DNA of 14,957 nt, from positions 1-14,957 of the forward strand of contig JAQWYU010000233.1 in NCBI GenBank assembly GCA_029253805.1, written 5' to 3'. The notes under the pieces were generated by a model. It ran no database searches, was not told where the DNA came from, and worked only from the letters and a program-made list of their open reading frames with translations. The DNA comes from Flavobacteriaceae bacterium. GTDB lineage: Bacteria > Bacteroidota > Bacteroidia > Flavobacteriales > Flavobacteriaceae. Positions 6,893 through 14,345 of the stretch are shown here, piece by piece. Each line of letters opens with the position of its first letter. Position 1 is the stretch's first letter. The position numbers were made by a program, and so were the translations under genes.

Positions 6893-9800
6893 ATGAGTTT
6901 ACTGAATTCGGTACTAAAAGTATTCGTTGGAGATAAATCCAAACAAGACGTTAAGGCTATCATGCCCATTGTCAATAAAATTAAAACATTTGAAGATGAG
7001 ATACAGGCTCTTAGTAATGATGGTTTAAGAGCCAAAACACTGGCTTTTAAAACAACTATTGAATCTGCCTGTTTATCTATAGAGAATTCAATTTCTAAGT
7101 TGTATCTAGAAGCAGATACTACAGAAGATATAGACAGAAAAGAAGAAATATACCAAGAAATCGATGGTCTAAAAGATGAAGTATACACTAAAACCCAAGG
7201 AGTTTTAGAAACTATTTTACCAGAAGCTTTTTCGGTTATTAAAGAAACAGCTCGGCGTTTTGTAAATAATACCAGTATAGAAGTAACTGCAAGCTCTTAC
7301 GACAGAGAACTTTCTGGTACTAAAGATTATGTAAACTTAAATGGTGAAAAAGCTTTTTGGGCCAACTCTTGGGATGCTGCAGGAAAACCAATCACCTGGG
7401 ACATGGTACATTATGATGTTCAGCTGATTGGTGGAGTTGCAATGCACCTAGGGAAAATTGCTGAGATGCATACAGGAGAGGGCAAAACATTGGTGGCTAC
7501 ACTTCCTGTTTACTTAAACGCCTTAACTGGAAAAGGGGTTCATTTGGTGACAGTTAATGATTATTTAGCAAAAAGGGACAGTGCATGGATGGCGCCTATT
7601 TTTCAATTTCACGGACTTACTGTAGATTGTATTGATTATCACCAACCTAACTCACAAGAAAGAAAAAACGCTTATAATGCTGATATTACTTATGGAACCA
7701 ATAACGAATTTGGTTTTGATTACTTAAGGGATAATATGGCACATACGCCAAAAGATTTGGTACAACGACCACATCACTATGCGATTGTAGACGAAATTGA
7801 TTCGGTTTTAATTGATGACGCTAGAACCCCACTAATAATTTCTGGTCCGATTCCACAGGGAGATAGGCATGAATTTATGGAACTTAAACCAAAAGTCGAA
7901 GATATTGTCGGAATTCAGCGTAAATACCTTACTGGAGTATTAGCAGAGGCCAAAAAGATGATTGCATCTGGTGAAACCAAGGAGGGAGGTTTTCAATTAC
8001 TTCGTGTATTTAGAGGAATTCCAAAAAACAAAGCATTAATTAAGTTTTTAAGTGAAGAAGGTATCAAACAACTCCTTCAAAAAACTGAAAATTTTTATAT
8101 GCAGGACAATAATAGAGAAATGCCTAAGGTAGATGAAGAACTTTATTATGTAATAGATGAGAAGAATAATCAGATAGAATTATCAGATAAAGGAGTCGAA
8201 TATTTATCCGGAAAAGATAACCCTGACTTTTTTATAATGCCAGAAATAGGAATGGAAATTTCTAAGATCGAAAATCAAAACCTTTCTGCGGAGAAAGAAG
8301 CTGAGCTTAAAGAAGAATTATTTAGAGAATTTGGAATTAAATCCGAACGCATCCACACCTTAAATCAACTTTTAAAAGCTTATGCTCTCTTTGAAAAAGA
8401 CATCCAATATGTAGTTATGGAAAATAAAGTCATGATTGTCGACGAACAAACAGGGCGTATTATGGACGGTCGCCGATATAGTGATGGACTTCACCAAGCT
8501 ATTGAAGCCAAGGAAAATGTAAAAATTGAGGCAGCTACCCAAACATTTGCCACCGTTACTTTACAGAATTACTTTAGAATGTATCGCAAGCTTTCTGGAA
8601 TGACAGGAACTGCAGTGACGGAAGCAGGAGAGTTTTGGGAAATCTATAAATTGGATGTTGTTGAAATCCCTACTAACCGTCCTATCGCGAGAGATGATCG
8701 AGAAGATCTAGTTTATAAAACCAAGCGAGAAAAATATAATGCTGTTATTGACGAAGTAACTAATTTGTCTAAGTCGGGACGTCCAGTACTTATTGGCACA
8801 ACCAATGTAGAAATCAGTGAACTGTTAGGTAAAATGTTGAGCATACGAAAAATCCCTCACAACGTTTTAAATGCAAAACTTCACAAAAAGGAAGCTGACA
8901 TTGTAGCAGAGGCTGGACAGCCCGGACAAGTGACAATAGCCACAAATATGGCAGGACGTGGAACTGATATTAAACTATCTAATACAGTCAAAGCAGCGGG
9001 TGGTCTGGCTATAGTTGGGACGGAACGTCATGACTCCCGTCGAGTAGATAGACAATTACGTGGTCGTGCCGGGCGTCAAGGAGATCCAGGAAGCTCACAG
9101 TTTTATGTGTCTTTAGAAGATAATTTAATGCGTTTATTTGGAAGTGAAAGGATTGCTAAGATGATGGACCGCATGGGCCTTGAAGAGGGTGAAGTGATTC
9201 AGCACTCCATGATTTCAAAATCTATTGAACGTGCTCAGAAAAAAGTTGAAGAAAATCAATTTGGAGTACGTAAACGCTTGTTGGAATATGACGATGTTAT
9301 GAACTCACAGCGCGAAGTGGTGTATAAACGTCGCTATAATGCACTTTTTGGAGAGCGTCTTCGTGTGGATTTAGCTAATATGATTTACGACACATCTGAG
9401 ATTATTAGCGAAGAAAATAAAGCTAGTAATAACTTTAAAAATTTTAAATTTGAATTAATTCGTTATTTTTCAATGAGTTCCCCTATTTCGTCTGATGAAT
9501 TCTCTGGAATGTCTTCACAAGAAATTGCAGGAAAAGTGTACAAAACAGCCTTTCAACAATACCTAACAAAAATGGAGCGTAATGCCGATTTAGCATTTCC
9601 AGTAATAAAGAATGTATACGAAAATCAACGAGATAAATTTAAGAGAATAGTAGTTCCTTTTACAGATGGCGTAAAGTCACTACAAGTTGTCACGGATCTT
9701 GAAAAATCTTACCAAACTAATGGTAAGCAACTTGTAACCGATTTTGAAAAAAATATTTCATTAGCTATCATTGATGATGCTTGGAAAACTCATTTAAGAA

Positions 9801-10243
9801 AAATGGATGAACTAAAGCAATCAGTTCAACTAGCCGTACATGAGCAAAAAGACCCATTACTAATATATAAGTTTGAGTCATTTGAATTATTTAAATCAAT
9901 GATTGATCAGGTGAATAAAGAAGTAATTTCTTTTCTATTTAAGGGTGAAATTCCACAGGAAACTGCAAATATTATCCAAGAAGCAAAATCACGTCAACGT
10001 GAAAAGACACAAACGTCTAAGGAGAATATTCCAAATTTAGATGAGCGCTCTGCACAGTCAAGATCTGCTGGAAATACTCAAGGTCGGCAGCAAAAGATAG
10101 AAACAGTTGTAAGAGAAATGCCGAAAATTGGACGTAATGATCGTGTAGTAATCAAGAATGTGATAAGCGGTGAAAATAAAACTGTCAAGTACAAACAAGC
10201 TGAACCTCTAATTGTCAAAGGCGAATGGGTATTGGTTAATTAA
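6893..10243 (+). CDS. secA: preprotein translocase ATPase SecA
   Basis: A 1116-aa peripheral membrane motor that drives preproteins through SecYEG. Walker A is GEGKT (195-199), Walker B DEID (300-303), VDEQTGRIMDGRRYSDGLHQA begins near 516, nucleotide-domain-2 motif NMAGRGTDIKL starts at 685, and the arginine-finger region RGRAGRQGD starts at 723. The later LLEYDDVMNSQREVVYKRR belongs to the helical scaffold. It is about 215 residues longer than the E. coli protein: roughly 90 extra lie before Walker A and about 85 between DEID and VDEQTGR, around the preprotein-crosslinking domain. Such insertions are characteristic of Bacteroidota. The C-terminus lacks the Cys/His zinc-binding SEC-C motif and instead ends with GRNDRVVIKN and KTVKYKQAEPLI. 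Start is ATG at 6893, downstream of its own promoter. Confidence 0.98.
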   Translation: MSLLNSVLKVFVGDKSKQDVKAIMPIVNKIKTFEDEIQALSNDGLRAKTLAFKTTIESACLSIENSISKLYLEADTTEDIDRKEEIYQEIDGLKDEVYTKTQGVLETILPEAFSVIKETARRFVNNTSIEVTASSYDRELSGTKDYVNLNGEKAFWANSWDAAGKPITWDMVHYDVQLIGGVAMHLGKIAEMHTGEGKTLVATLPVYLNALTGKGVHLVTVNDYLAKRDSAWMAPIFQFHGLTVDCIDYHQPNSQERKNAYNADITYGTNNEFGFDYLRDNMAHTPKDLVQRPHHYAIVDEIDSVLIDDARTPLIISGPIPQGDRHEFMELKPKVEDIVGIQRKYLTGVLAEAKKMIASGETKEGGFQLLRVFRGIPKNKALIKFLSEEGIKQLLQKTENFYMQDNNREMPKVDEELYYVIDEKNNQIELSDKGVEYLSGKDNPDFFIMPEIGMEISKIENQNLSAEKEAELKEELFREFGIKSERIHTLNQLLKAYALFEKDIQYVVMENKVMIVDEQTGRIMDGRRYSDGLHQAIEAKENVKIEAATQTFATVTLQNYFRMYRKLSGMTGTAVTEAGEFWEIYKLDVVEIPTNRPIARDDREDLVYKTKREKYNAVIDEVTNLSKSGRPVLIGTTNVEISELLGKMLSIRKIPHNVLNAKLHKKEADIVAEAGQPGQVTIATNMAGRGTDIKLSNTVKAAGGLAIVGTERHDSRRVDRQLRGRAGRQGDPGSSQFYVSLEDNLMRLFGSERIAKMMDRMGLEEGEVIQHSMISKSIERAQKKVEENQFGVRKRLLEYDDVMNSQREVVYKRRYNALFGERLRVDLANMIYDTSEIISEENKASNNFKNFKFELIRYFSMSSPISSDEFSGMSSQEIAGKVYKTAFQQYLTKMERNADLAFPVIKNVYENQRDKFKRIVVPFTDGVKSLQVVTDLEKSYQTNGKQLVTDFEKNISLAIIDDAWKTHLRKMDELKQSVQLAVHEQKDPLLIYKFESFELFKSMIDQVNKEVISFLFKGEIPQETANIIQEAKSRQREKTQTSKENIPNLDERSAQSRSAGNTQGRQQKIETVVREMPKIGRNDRVVIKNVISGENKTVKYKQAEPLIVKGEWVLVN

Positions 10244-10254
10244 TCCATATTTAT

Positions 10255-10276
10255 TTAAAATCACTAAAGATTTTAA
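10255..10276. terminator. possible bidirectional terminator between secA and the M23 gene
   Basis: A perfect 8-bp inverted repeat (TTAAAATC at 10255-10262, GATTTTAA at 10269-10276, 6-nt loop) sits in the 43-nt gap between the convergent secA and M23 stops. The stem is A/T-rich with one G-C pair and lacks a long T tract, so it is weak by standard rules; the position is the main support. Confidence 0.4.
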
Positions 10277-10286
10277 TTATTAAATA

Positions 10287-10967
10287 TTAAAGCTTCAAAA
10301 TTAAGTTTGGATTCGGACAATTTTCAATATAAAACGGTAAATCTATTTCTGAAGAAACACCTGGATAATCACCTAAATAACCCTGAATATCTTTTATAAT
10401 TTGAAAATGTAAATGAGGTGCATAATCACCATTTATATCACTACATCCTAAATTCCCAATTACTTGACCCTGAGTTATTTGAGTATTTTTAATTAAACTT
10501 TTAATTGATGACCTTGAAAGGTGGCCATATAGGGAATAAAATACAACATCTTTAATACAGTGCTTAAGAACTATCGTAGGGCCATAATCACCAAAATTTG
10601 TATTATCTGAAAAACTATGTATCAAACCATCGAAAACTGCTAAAACAGGAGTATCTGTCTCACACCATAAATCGATGCCTAAATGAATATTCCTTCCAAT
10701 TAAAGAACCAGCTTTATTAAAATATTTACTCCTTTTATAAAGTGATCGACGTTCTAAATACCCACCAAAAGCTATTGATTTATGGCGACTCTTTAGGAAG
10801 TTCTGCAGATATTTGGACCAAGACACAGAACATTCAATATCAAATTCATCTAACTCTTTATTATTATCTGACAAGTCAATAGGAGTGTATGAGCTAAAAT
10901 CTACACTTGGTGCAATAATCTTAATAGGCAATCTTGACAACTTTTCTAAAAAAATTCTAAAATCCAT
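10287..10967 (-). CDS. M23 (LytM-type) metallopeptidase domain protein without signal peptide
   Basis: A 226-aa protein with a complete M23 zinc site: H95-x3-D99 (RNIHLGIDLW), the catalytic YGH at 147-149, and H185-x-H187 (PHLHFQI). M23 enzymes cut peptide bridges of peptidoglycan. Residues 1-90 are a lead region with no hydrophobic signal or membrane segment (MDFRIFLEKLSRLPIKII), and it contains FGGYLERRSLYKRS before the catalytic domain. The insertion NFGDYGPTIVLKH matches canonical LytM geometry (GYG-type turn). The C-terminus ends PGVSSEIDLPFYIENCPNPNL, which I recall as conserved in flavobacterial homologues. Start is ATG at 10967, preceded by A/T-rich DNA; a further upstream start with a leader peptide is not available in the 82-nt gap to meaB. 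Either it leaves by another route, or its substrate is cytoplasmic and not murein. Confidence 0.87.
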   Translation of the reverse strand: MDFRIFLEKLSRLPIKIIAPSVDFSSYTPIDLSDNNKELDEFDIECSVSWSKYLQNFLKSRHKSIAFGGYLERRSLYKRSKYFNKAGSLIGRNIHLGIDLWCETDTPVLAVFDGLIHSFSDNTNFGDYGPTIVLKHCIKDVVFYSLYGHLSRSSIKSLIKNTQITQGQVIGNLGCSDINGDYAPHLHFQIIKDIQGYLGDYPGVSSEIDLPFYIENCPNPNLILKL

Positions 10968-10973
10968 TTTACA

Positions 10974-11005
10974 TAAATATAAATTTAAACTTAAGACACT
11001 AACAA
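10974..11005 (-). promoter_or_regulatory. weak candidate promoter for the M23 gene
   Basis: On the minus strand TTG (11005-11003) is followed after 21 nt by TATATTTA (10981-10974), one base off TAnnTTTG. It lies in the divergent gap between the M23 gene and meaB and would leave a very short or no leader before the ATG at 10967. The gap is so A/T-rich that chance matches are likely. Confidence 0.28.
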
Positions 11006-11049
11006 TATTAATTAAAAAAATATATTAAATTAGTTTCAACTTTTAAAAT

Positions 11050-12141
11050 GTGAATAATAAAACAAAAAGTAAAAAAGCAATACGCGAAATTAAAGGGATT
11101 TCTAAACAGAAATCAACCAATAAAGATGCTGTTTCTAAATTAAAAAGAAAACGTCAAAAACAACCTTCAGTTGAAGAATTACTAGCAGGGATACTTGAAA
11201 GTAATACAACAGCATTAAGTCGTGGAATTACTTTGATTGAAAGCCAAAAAATTTCTCATCAAATAAAAGCAAAAAACTTAATTGAAAATTGCTTAAAGCA
11301 CAGAAAACCCTCAATTAGAGTTGGAATTACAGGTGTACCGGGAGTTGGTAAAAGTACATATATCGAAGCTCTTGGCACCTACTTAACTAAACAAGATTGT
11401 AAAGTAGCTGTATTAGCAGTTGACCCTACTAGCAAACTAAGTCGGGGCAGTATTTTAGGGGATAAAACTAGAATGGACACTTTGGTAAGAAACAAAAATG
11501 CTTTTATTAGGCCTTCAGCAGCAGGAAAATCTCTGGGTGGTGTTGCAAGATACACACGTGAAGCTATTACACTTTGTGAAGCCGCAGGCTATAATGTTAT
11601 TTTGATTGAAACTGTAGGTGTTGGACAAAGCGAAACAGTCGTTAACAGTATGGTTGACTTTTTCCTACTACTTAAGCTAGCAGGCGCCGGCGATGAACTT
11701 CAGGGCATTAAACGTGGAATTATAGAAATAGCAGATGCTATTATTATTAATAAAGCTGATGGGGATAATATAAGTGCAGCCAAATTAGCAATGCTTGAAT
11801 TTAAGCGAGCCCTACACCTTTACCCTGCAAAAGCAAATGACTGGGTTCCAAAAGTTATAATGTGTAGCGCAATAGAATCTAAAGGAATCGATAAAAGCTG
11901 GGAATTAATTAAAGACTTTGTAAAACATTCAAAATCTAAGGGTTATTTTATAAAAAAAAGACAAAAACAAGATATATTCTGGCTAGTTCAATTTATTGAG
12001 AATGAAATTAAAGACCAGTTTTTTAATAATAAGCTAATTAGTAAAGAATTAGATTCTCAAATTAAATTAATCAATAATAACAAGCGCTCTCCTTTTACTG
12101 CTGCTGAATATTTACTAAACTTGTACAAAACGGGCACTTAG
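11050..12141 (+). CDS. meaB: methylmalonyl-CoA mutase-associated GTPase MeaB (ArgK family)
   Basis: A 363-aa G3E GTPase that gates transfer of adenosylcobalamin into methylmalonyl-CoA mutase and protects the enzyme from inactivation. Walker A is GVPGVGKS (95-102); AVDPTSKLSRGSILGDKTRM (123-142) is the switch/Mg region; ETVGVGQSE (187-195) holds the switch II region; and NKAD (234-237) is the guanine-specificity motif. RPSAAGKSLGGVAR (154-167) is also a family hallmark. Residues 1-38 are a Lys-rich, probably disordered N-terminus. Start is GTG at 11050: TAA lies two codons upstream and the next Met (142) is past Walker A. An ATG at 11048 overlaps it and is followed at once by TGA. The mutase genes are not here, though the cobalamin adenosyltransferase is nearby. 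The 3' end overlaps the convergent PAP2 gene by 27 nt. Confidence 0.95.
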   Translation: MNNKTKSKKAIREIKGISKQKSTNKDAVSKLKRKRQKQPSVEELLAGILESNTTALSRGITLIESQKISHQIKAKNLIENCLKHRKPSIRVGITGVPGVGKSTYIEALGTYLTKQDCKVAVLAVDPTSKLSRGSILGDKTRMDTLVRNKNAFIRPSAAGKSLGGVARYTREAITLCEAAGYNVILIETVGVGQSETVVNSMVDFFLLLKLAGAGDELQGIKRGIIEIADAIIINKADGDNISAAKLAMLEFKRALHLYPAKANDWVPKVIMCSAIESKGIDKSWELIKDFVKHSKSKGYFIKKRQKQDIFWLVQFIENEIKDQFFNNKLISKELDSQIKLINNNKRSPFTAAEYLLNLYKTGT

Positions 12142-12681
12142 CTCTTTGTAAACTCTAAAATAAAGGAATCCGGAGAACACACCAAAGCTAAGGCCGCATA
12201 AAACATCTAGAGGATAGTGTAATCCTAAGTAAATACGGCTGTACCCCACTATAATACTCCATATAATTAATATTGATATCAGTTTGTTGTATAAAGGACG
12301 AAGCATCAAACCAACGAAAATGGCAGTAGCCATTGAATTAGAAGAATGGCCGGAGAAAAATCCGTAAGTAGCTCTACACTTACCTTGTCTAATTAATTCA
12401 AAGACCCCCTCTTGTGAGCACGGACGAAGACGTTCAAATGTGAGCTTAAAGAGATTTGTAACTTGGTCTGTGAATAAAATCATTAATCCAATAGTAATAA
12501 TTAAAATAGCTATGCCTTTTTTATTTAAGGGTCTACACATTAAGTAAAGTAAAACTATATACATTGGAACAAACGTAAGCTTATCTGTAACTAACAACCA
12601 AAGACTATCCCATGATGGGGAACCCAAATTATTTAAAAATACAAGAAAAGACTTATCAAGTTCTATAAGTTGATCTAGCAT
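12115..12681 (-). CDS. PAP2 family membrane phosphatase
   Basis: A 188-aa polytopic inner-membrane phosphatase of the PAP2/lipid phosphate phosphatase family, whose members remove phosphate from phosphatidate, undecaprenyl pyrophosphate or phosphatidylglycerol phosphate. All three motifs are present: K79-x6-R86-P87, S110-G111-H112 (FSGHSSNS), and S148-R149-x5-H155-x3-D159 (SRIYLGLHYPLD). His112 and His155 are the catalytic pair. About five hydrophobic helices can be picked out (near 33-49, 55-71, 115-129, 133-148, 160-175). The substrate cannot be told from sequence. It starts 2 nt after the stop of the 75-aa gene and so belongs to the MATE operon. Its last nine codons lie antisense to the end of meaB, leaving no room for a separate terminator between the two convergent genes. 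Confidence 0.92.
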   Translation of the reverse strand: MLDQLIELDKSFLVFLNNLGSPSWDSLWLLVTDKLTFVPMYIVLLYLMCRPLNKKGIAILIITIGLMILFTDQVTNLFKLTFERLRPCSQEGVFELIRQGKCRATYGFFSGHSSNSMATAIFVGLMLRPLYNKLISILIIWSIIVGYSRIYLGLHYPLDVLCGLSFGVFSGFLYFRVYKELSARFVQV

Positions 12682-12683
12682 AA

Positions 12684-12911
12684 TTAATTGTCGTAAGTAG
12701 AAACTTCTTTGTCATAAAACTCGGTAGCTTCTCTAATCGCTGTTTCTGTTTCTGAGATAAGATATTCTTCATCTTGAGTATCAAAATCCTCTAACCACTC
12801 AACATTATCAGTCTCTAGATTAATAATAAATTGAGGGAAATCTGTATGAATTACAAAGATAGCGTTAGGAAAGTCTGTATTGTCTCCAAGAATAAATTTT
12901 GGTAAATCCAT
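12684..12911 (-). CDS. conserved-looking 75-aa acidic protein of unknown function
   Basis: A small acidic cytosolic protein starting MDLPKFILGDNTDFPNAIF and continuing VIHTDFPQFIINLETD and VEWLEDF; the last third is Glu/Asp-rich (DEEYLISETETAI). I recall closely similar short proteins beside PAP2 genes in Flavobacteriaceae, but they carry no functional name and I assign none. The pattern of short beta-like stretches (AIFVIHT, QFIINLE, VEWLED) followed by a helix (ETETAIREATEFYDK) suggests a compact alpha/beta fold. It has no Cys, no signal peptide and no membrane segment. The ATG start is 11 nt after the MATE stop, and the TAA stop is 2 nt from the PAP2 ATG, so the three genes are almost certainly co-transcribed. 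Confidence 0.8.
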   Translation of the reverse strand: MDLPKFILGDNTDFPNAIFVIHTDFPQFIINLETDNVEWLEDFDTQDEEYLISETETAIREATEFYDKEVSTYDN

Positions 12912-12922
12912 AGTTAAATCGT

Positions 12923-14293
12923 TTAGTGAGCTTGAATCAATCGATTAGTTAAATAAATAAATCTAAGATATAAAAAAATAGAAGCTGAAGCTAATCCCAC
13001 CAAAAGACCAATCCAAATACCTAAACTACCATAAACGGTTTCTTTACCAAGAAAATAACTTATTGGAAACCCAATTATCCAATAAGCTGTAAATGTAAGC
13101 ATTGTTGGTATTTTAACGTCCTGTAAACCCCTTAAAGCCCCTAAGAAAACAATTTGAGCACTATCGCTAATTTGGAATAAAGCTGCTACTATTAGTAGTT
13201 TTGAAGCAATTGCTACTACTTCTTGATTATCTAAATAATTGTTTACGTCTTTTAAATCAAGATAAAAAGCTGGTAAAACGTCATTAAAAAGCAAGAAAAG
13301 AAACGCGAAAACAGATGCAAAAATAATTCCCATCAAAAATATAGACTTCGCAATTCGTTGTAACTCTTCATAGCTCTTTAACCCCTTTTGATTACCAACA
13401 CGAATCGTAGCTGTAACACTTAATCCCATCGCTATCATGAAAGTCATTGAAGATAAATTGAGTGCGATTTGATTTGCTGCTTGTGCATTTTTCCCTAACA
13501 CCCCACTCAACCACACAGCGGAAGTGAAAATTGCTACCTCAAAAAACATCTGCATAGCACTGGGCAACCCTATATTAGTTAATTTCTTTAGCATTTTACT
13601 CTCCAAAGCAAATAGCTTTATTTTTGTGATAAATGGGCTTGTTTTTTTATCATTTTTAAGAAGAATCCATATGATTAAAATCATAGTAACTCGTGAAATC
13701 AAAGTACCTATACCAGCGCCAACTAAACCCATTTTTGGGAAACCAAATTTTCCAAATATTAAAACATAATTAAACCCTATATTTACAAGATTAGCAATAA
13801 TCGTCGCATACATCGCATGTTTAGTTAATGAAAGGCCATCGCTAAATTGCTTAAATCCTTGAAATATAACTAGAGGAATTAAGGAAATTGCTATGATATT
13901 TAAATATGGTATTGCTAAAAGTACTACTTCATCGGGTTGCTTCATGAAAAACATAAGTGGCTTGACTAATAAAATCATTCCAAAAAGCAATAGACTCAAA
14001 AGCGAACACAAAAACAAACCGTGTTTAAAAGCAGATTTTCCCATAAAAAAATTATTTTCAGAATCCGCTTCCGCAACTAATGGAGTGATAGCTGTAGAAA
14101 ACCCTATACCCAATGACATCGCTACAAAGAAAAAGCTGTTACCAAGAGATACCGCCGCTAAATCTGCAGATCCTAACTGACCTACCATAATATTATCTGC
14201 AAAACCAACGAAAGTATGACCCAACAAGGACATAATAACTGGAGCAGATAATTTCCAATTGTAACGAAATTCTTTTGTAAAATGTTCTAGCAT
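12923..14293 (-). CDS. MATE family multidrug/cation efflux transporter
   Basis: A 456-aa inner-membrane protein of the MATE (NorM/DinF-like) family, which exports cationic or organic compounds using a Na+ or H+ gradient. Twelve hydrophobic helices can be followed in two homologous halves. The N-terminal signature is clear: helix 1 is followed by FADNIMVGQLGSADLAAVSL, and helix 2 by FSTAITPLVAE; the second half repeats the pattern with PSAMQMFFEVAIF and ALNLSSMTFMIAMGLSVTA. I choose the ATG at 14293 (MLEHFTKEFRYNW), which matches the usual flavobacterial N-terminus; the frame could also open at TTG 14305, adding MYLK. An intrinsic terminator ends only 16 nt upstream, so its expression needs readthrough or a promoter buried in that terminator. 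TAACATTG (14310-14303, minus) is one base from a -7 box. The substrate is not predictable. Confidence 0.93.
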   Translation of the reverse strand: MLEHFTKEFRYNWKLSAPVIMSLLGHTFVGFADNIMVGQLGSADLAAVSLGNSFFFVAMSLGIGFSTAITPLVAEADSENNFFMGKSAFKHGLFLCSLLSLLLFGMILLVKPLMFFMKQPDEVVLLAIPYLNIIAISLIPLVIFQGFKQFSDGLSLTKHAMYATIIANLVNIGFNYVLIFGKFGFPKMGLVGAGIGTLISRVTMILIIWILLKNDKKTSPFITKIKLFALESKMLKKLTNIGLPSAMQMFFEVAIFTSAVWLSGVLGKNAQAANQIALNLSSMTFMIAMGLSVTATIRVGNQKGLKSYEELQRIAKSIFLMGIIFASVFAFLFLLFNDVLPAFYLDLKDVNNYLDNQEVVAIASKLLIVAALFQISDSAQIVFLGALRGLQDVKIPTMLTFTAYWIIGFPISYFLGKETVYGSLGIWIGLLVGLASASIFLYLRFIYLTNRLIQAH

Positions 14294-14309
14294 TTTTAAA
14301 TACAATGTT

Positions 14310-14338
14310 AAAAAAAGCAGCTATAAGCTGCTTTTTTT
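14310..14338 (-). terminator. Rho-independent terminator after the DUF5606 gene
   Basis: A perfect 13-bp stem made of A7GCAGCT (14310-14322) and AGCTGCT7 (14326-14338) closes a 3-nt loop. Reading on the minus strand, it begins 7 nt after the DUF5606 stop at 14346 and ends in seven T. It should end the def-DUF5606 transcript and lies directly before the MATE start. It is symmetric, so it would also work in the plus direction. Confidence 0.87.
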
Positions 14339-14345
14339 ATTGTTC

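Noticed and set aside
6654..7188. Overlapping open frames across the DUF2795/secA junction, one per strand
   Set aside because: One runs through the strong terminator and the secA promoter; the other is antisense to the secA N-terminus. Neither resembles a protein family.
10813..11028. Plus-strand 71-aa frame antisense to the M23 N-terminus
   Set aside because: Shadow of the M23 gene extending into A/T-rich intergenic DNA; low-complexity Lys/Leu tail and no promoter.
13524..14180. Two plus-strand frames inside the MATE gene
   Set aside because: Antisense shadows of membrane helices; composition is a by-product of the opposite strand.
14294..14305. TTG start at 14305 for the MATE gene
   Set aside because: The ATG at 14293 gives the N-terminus usual for the family, and the extra codons begin right at the terminator hairpin.
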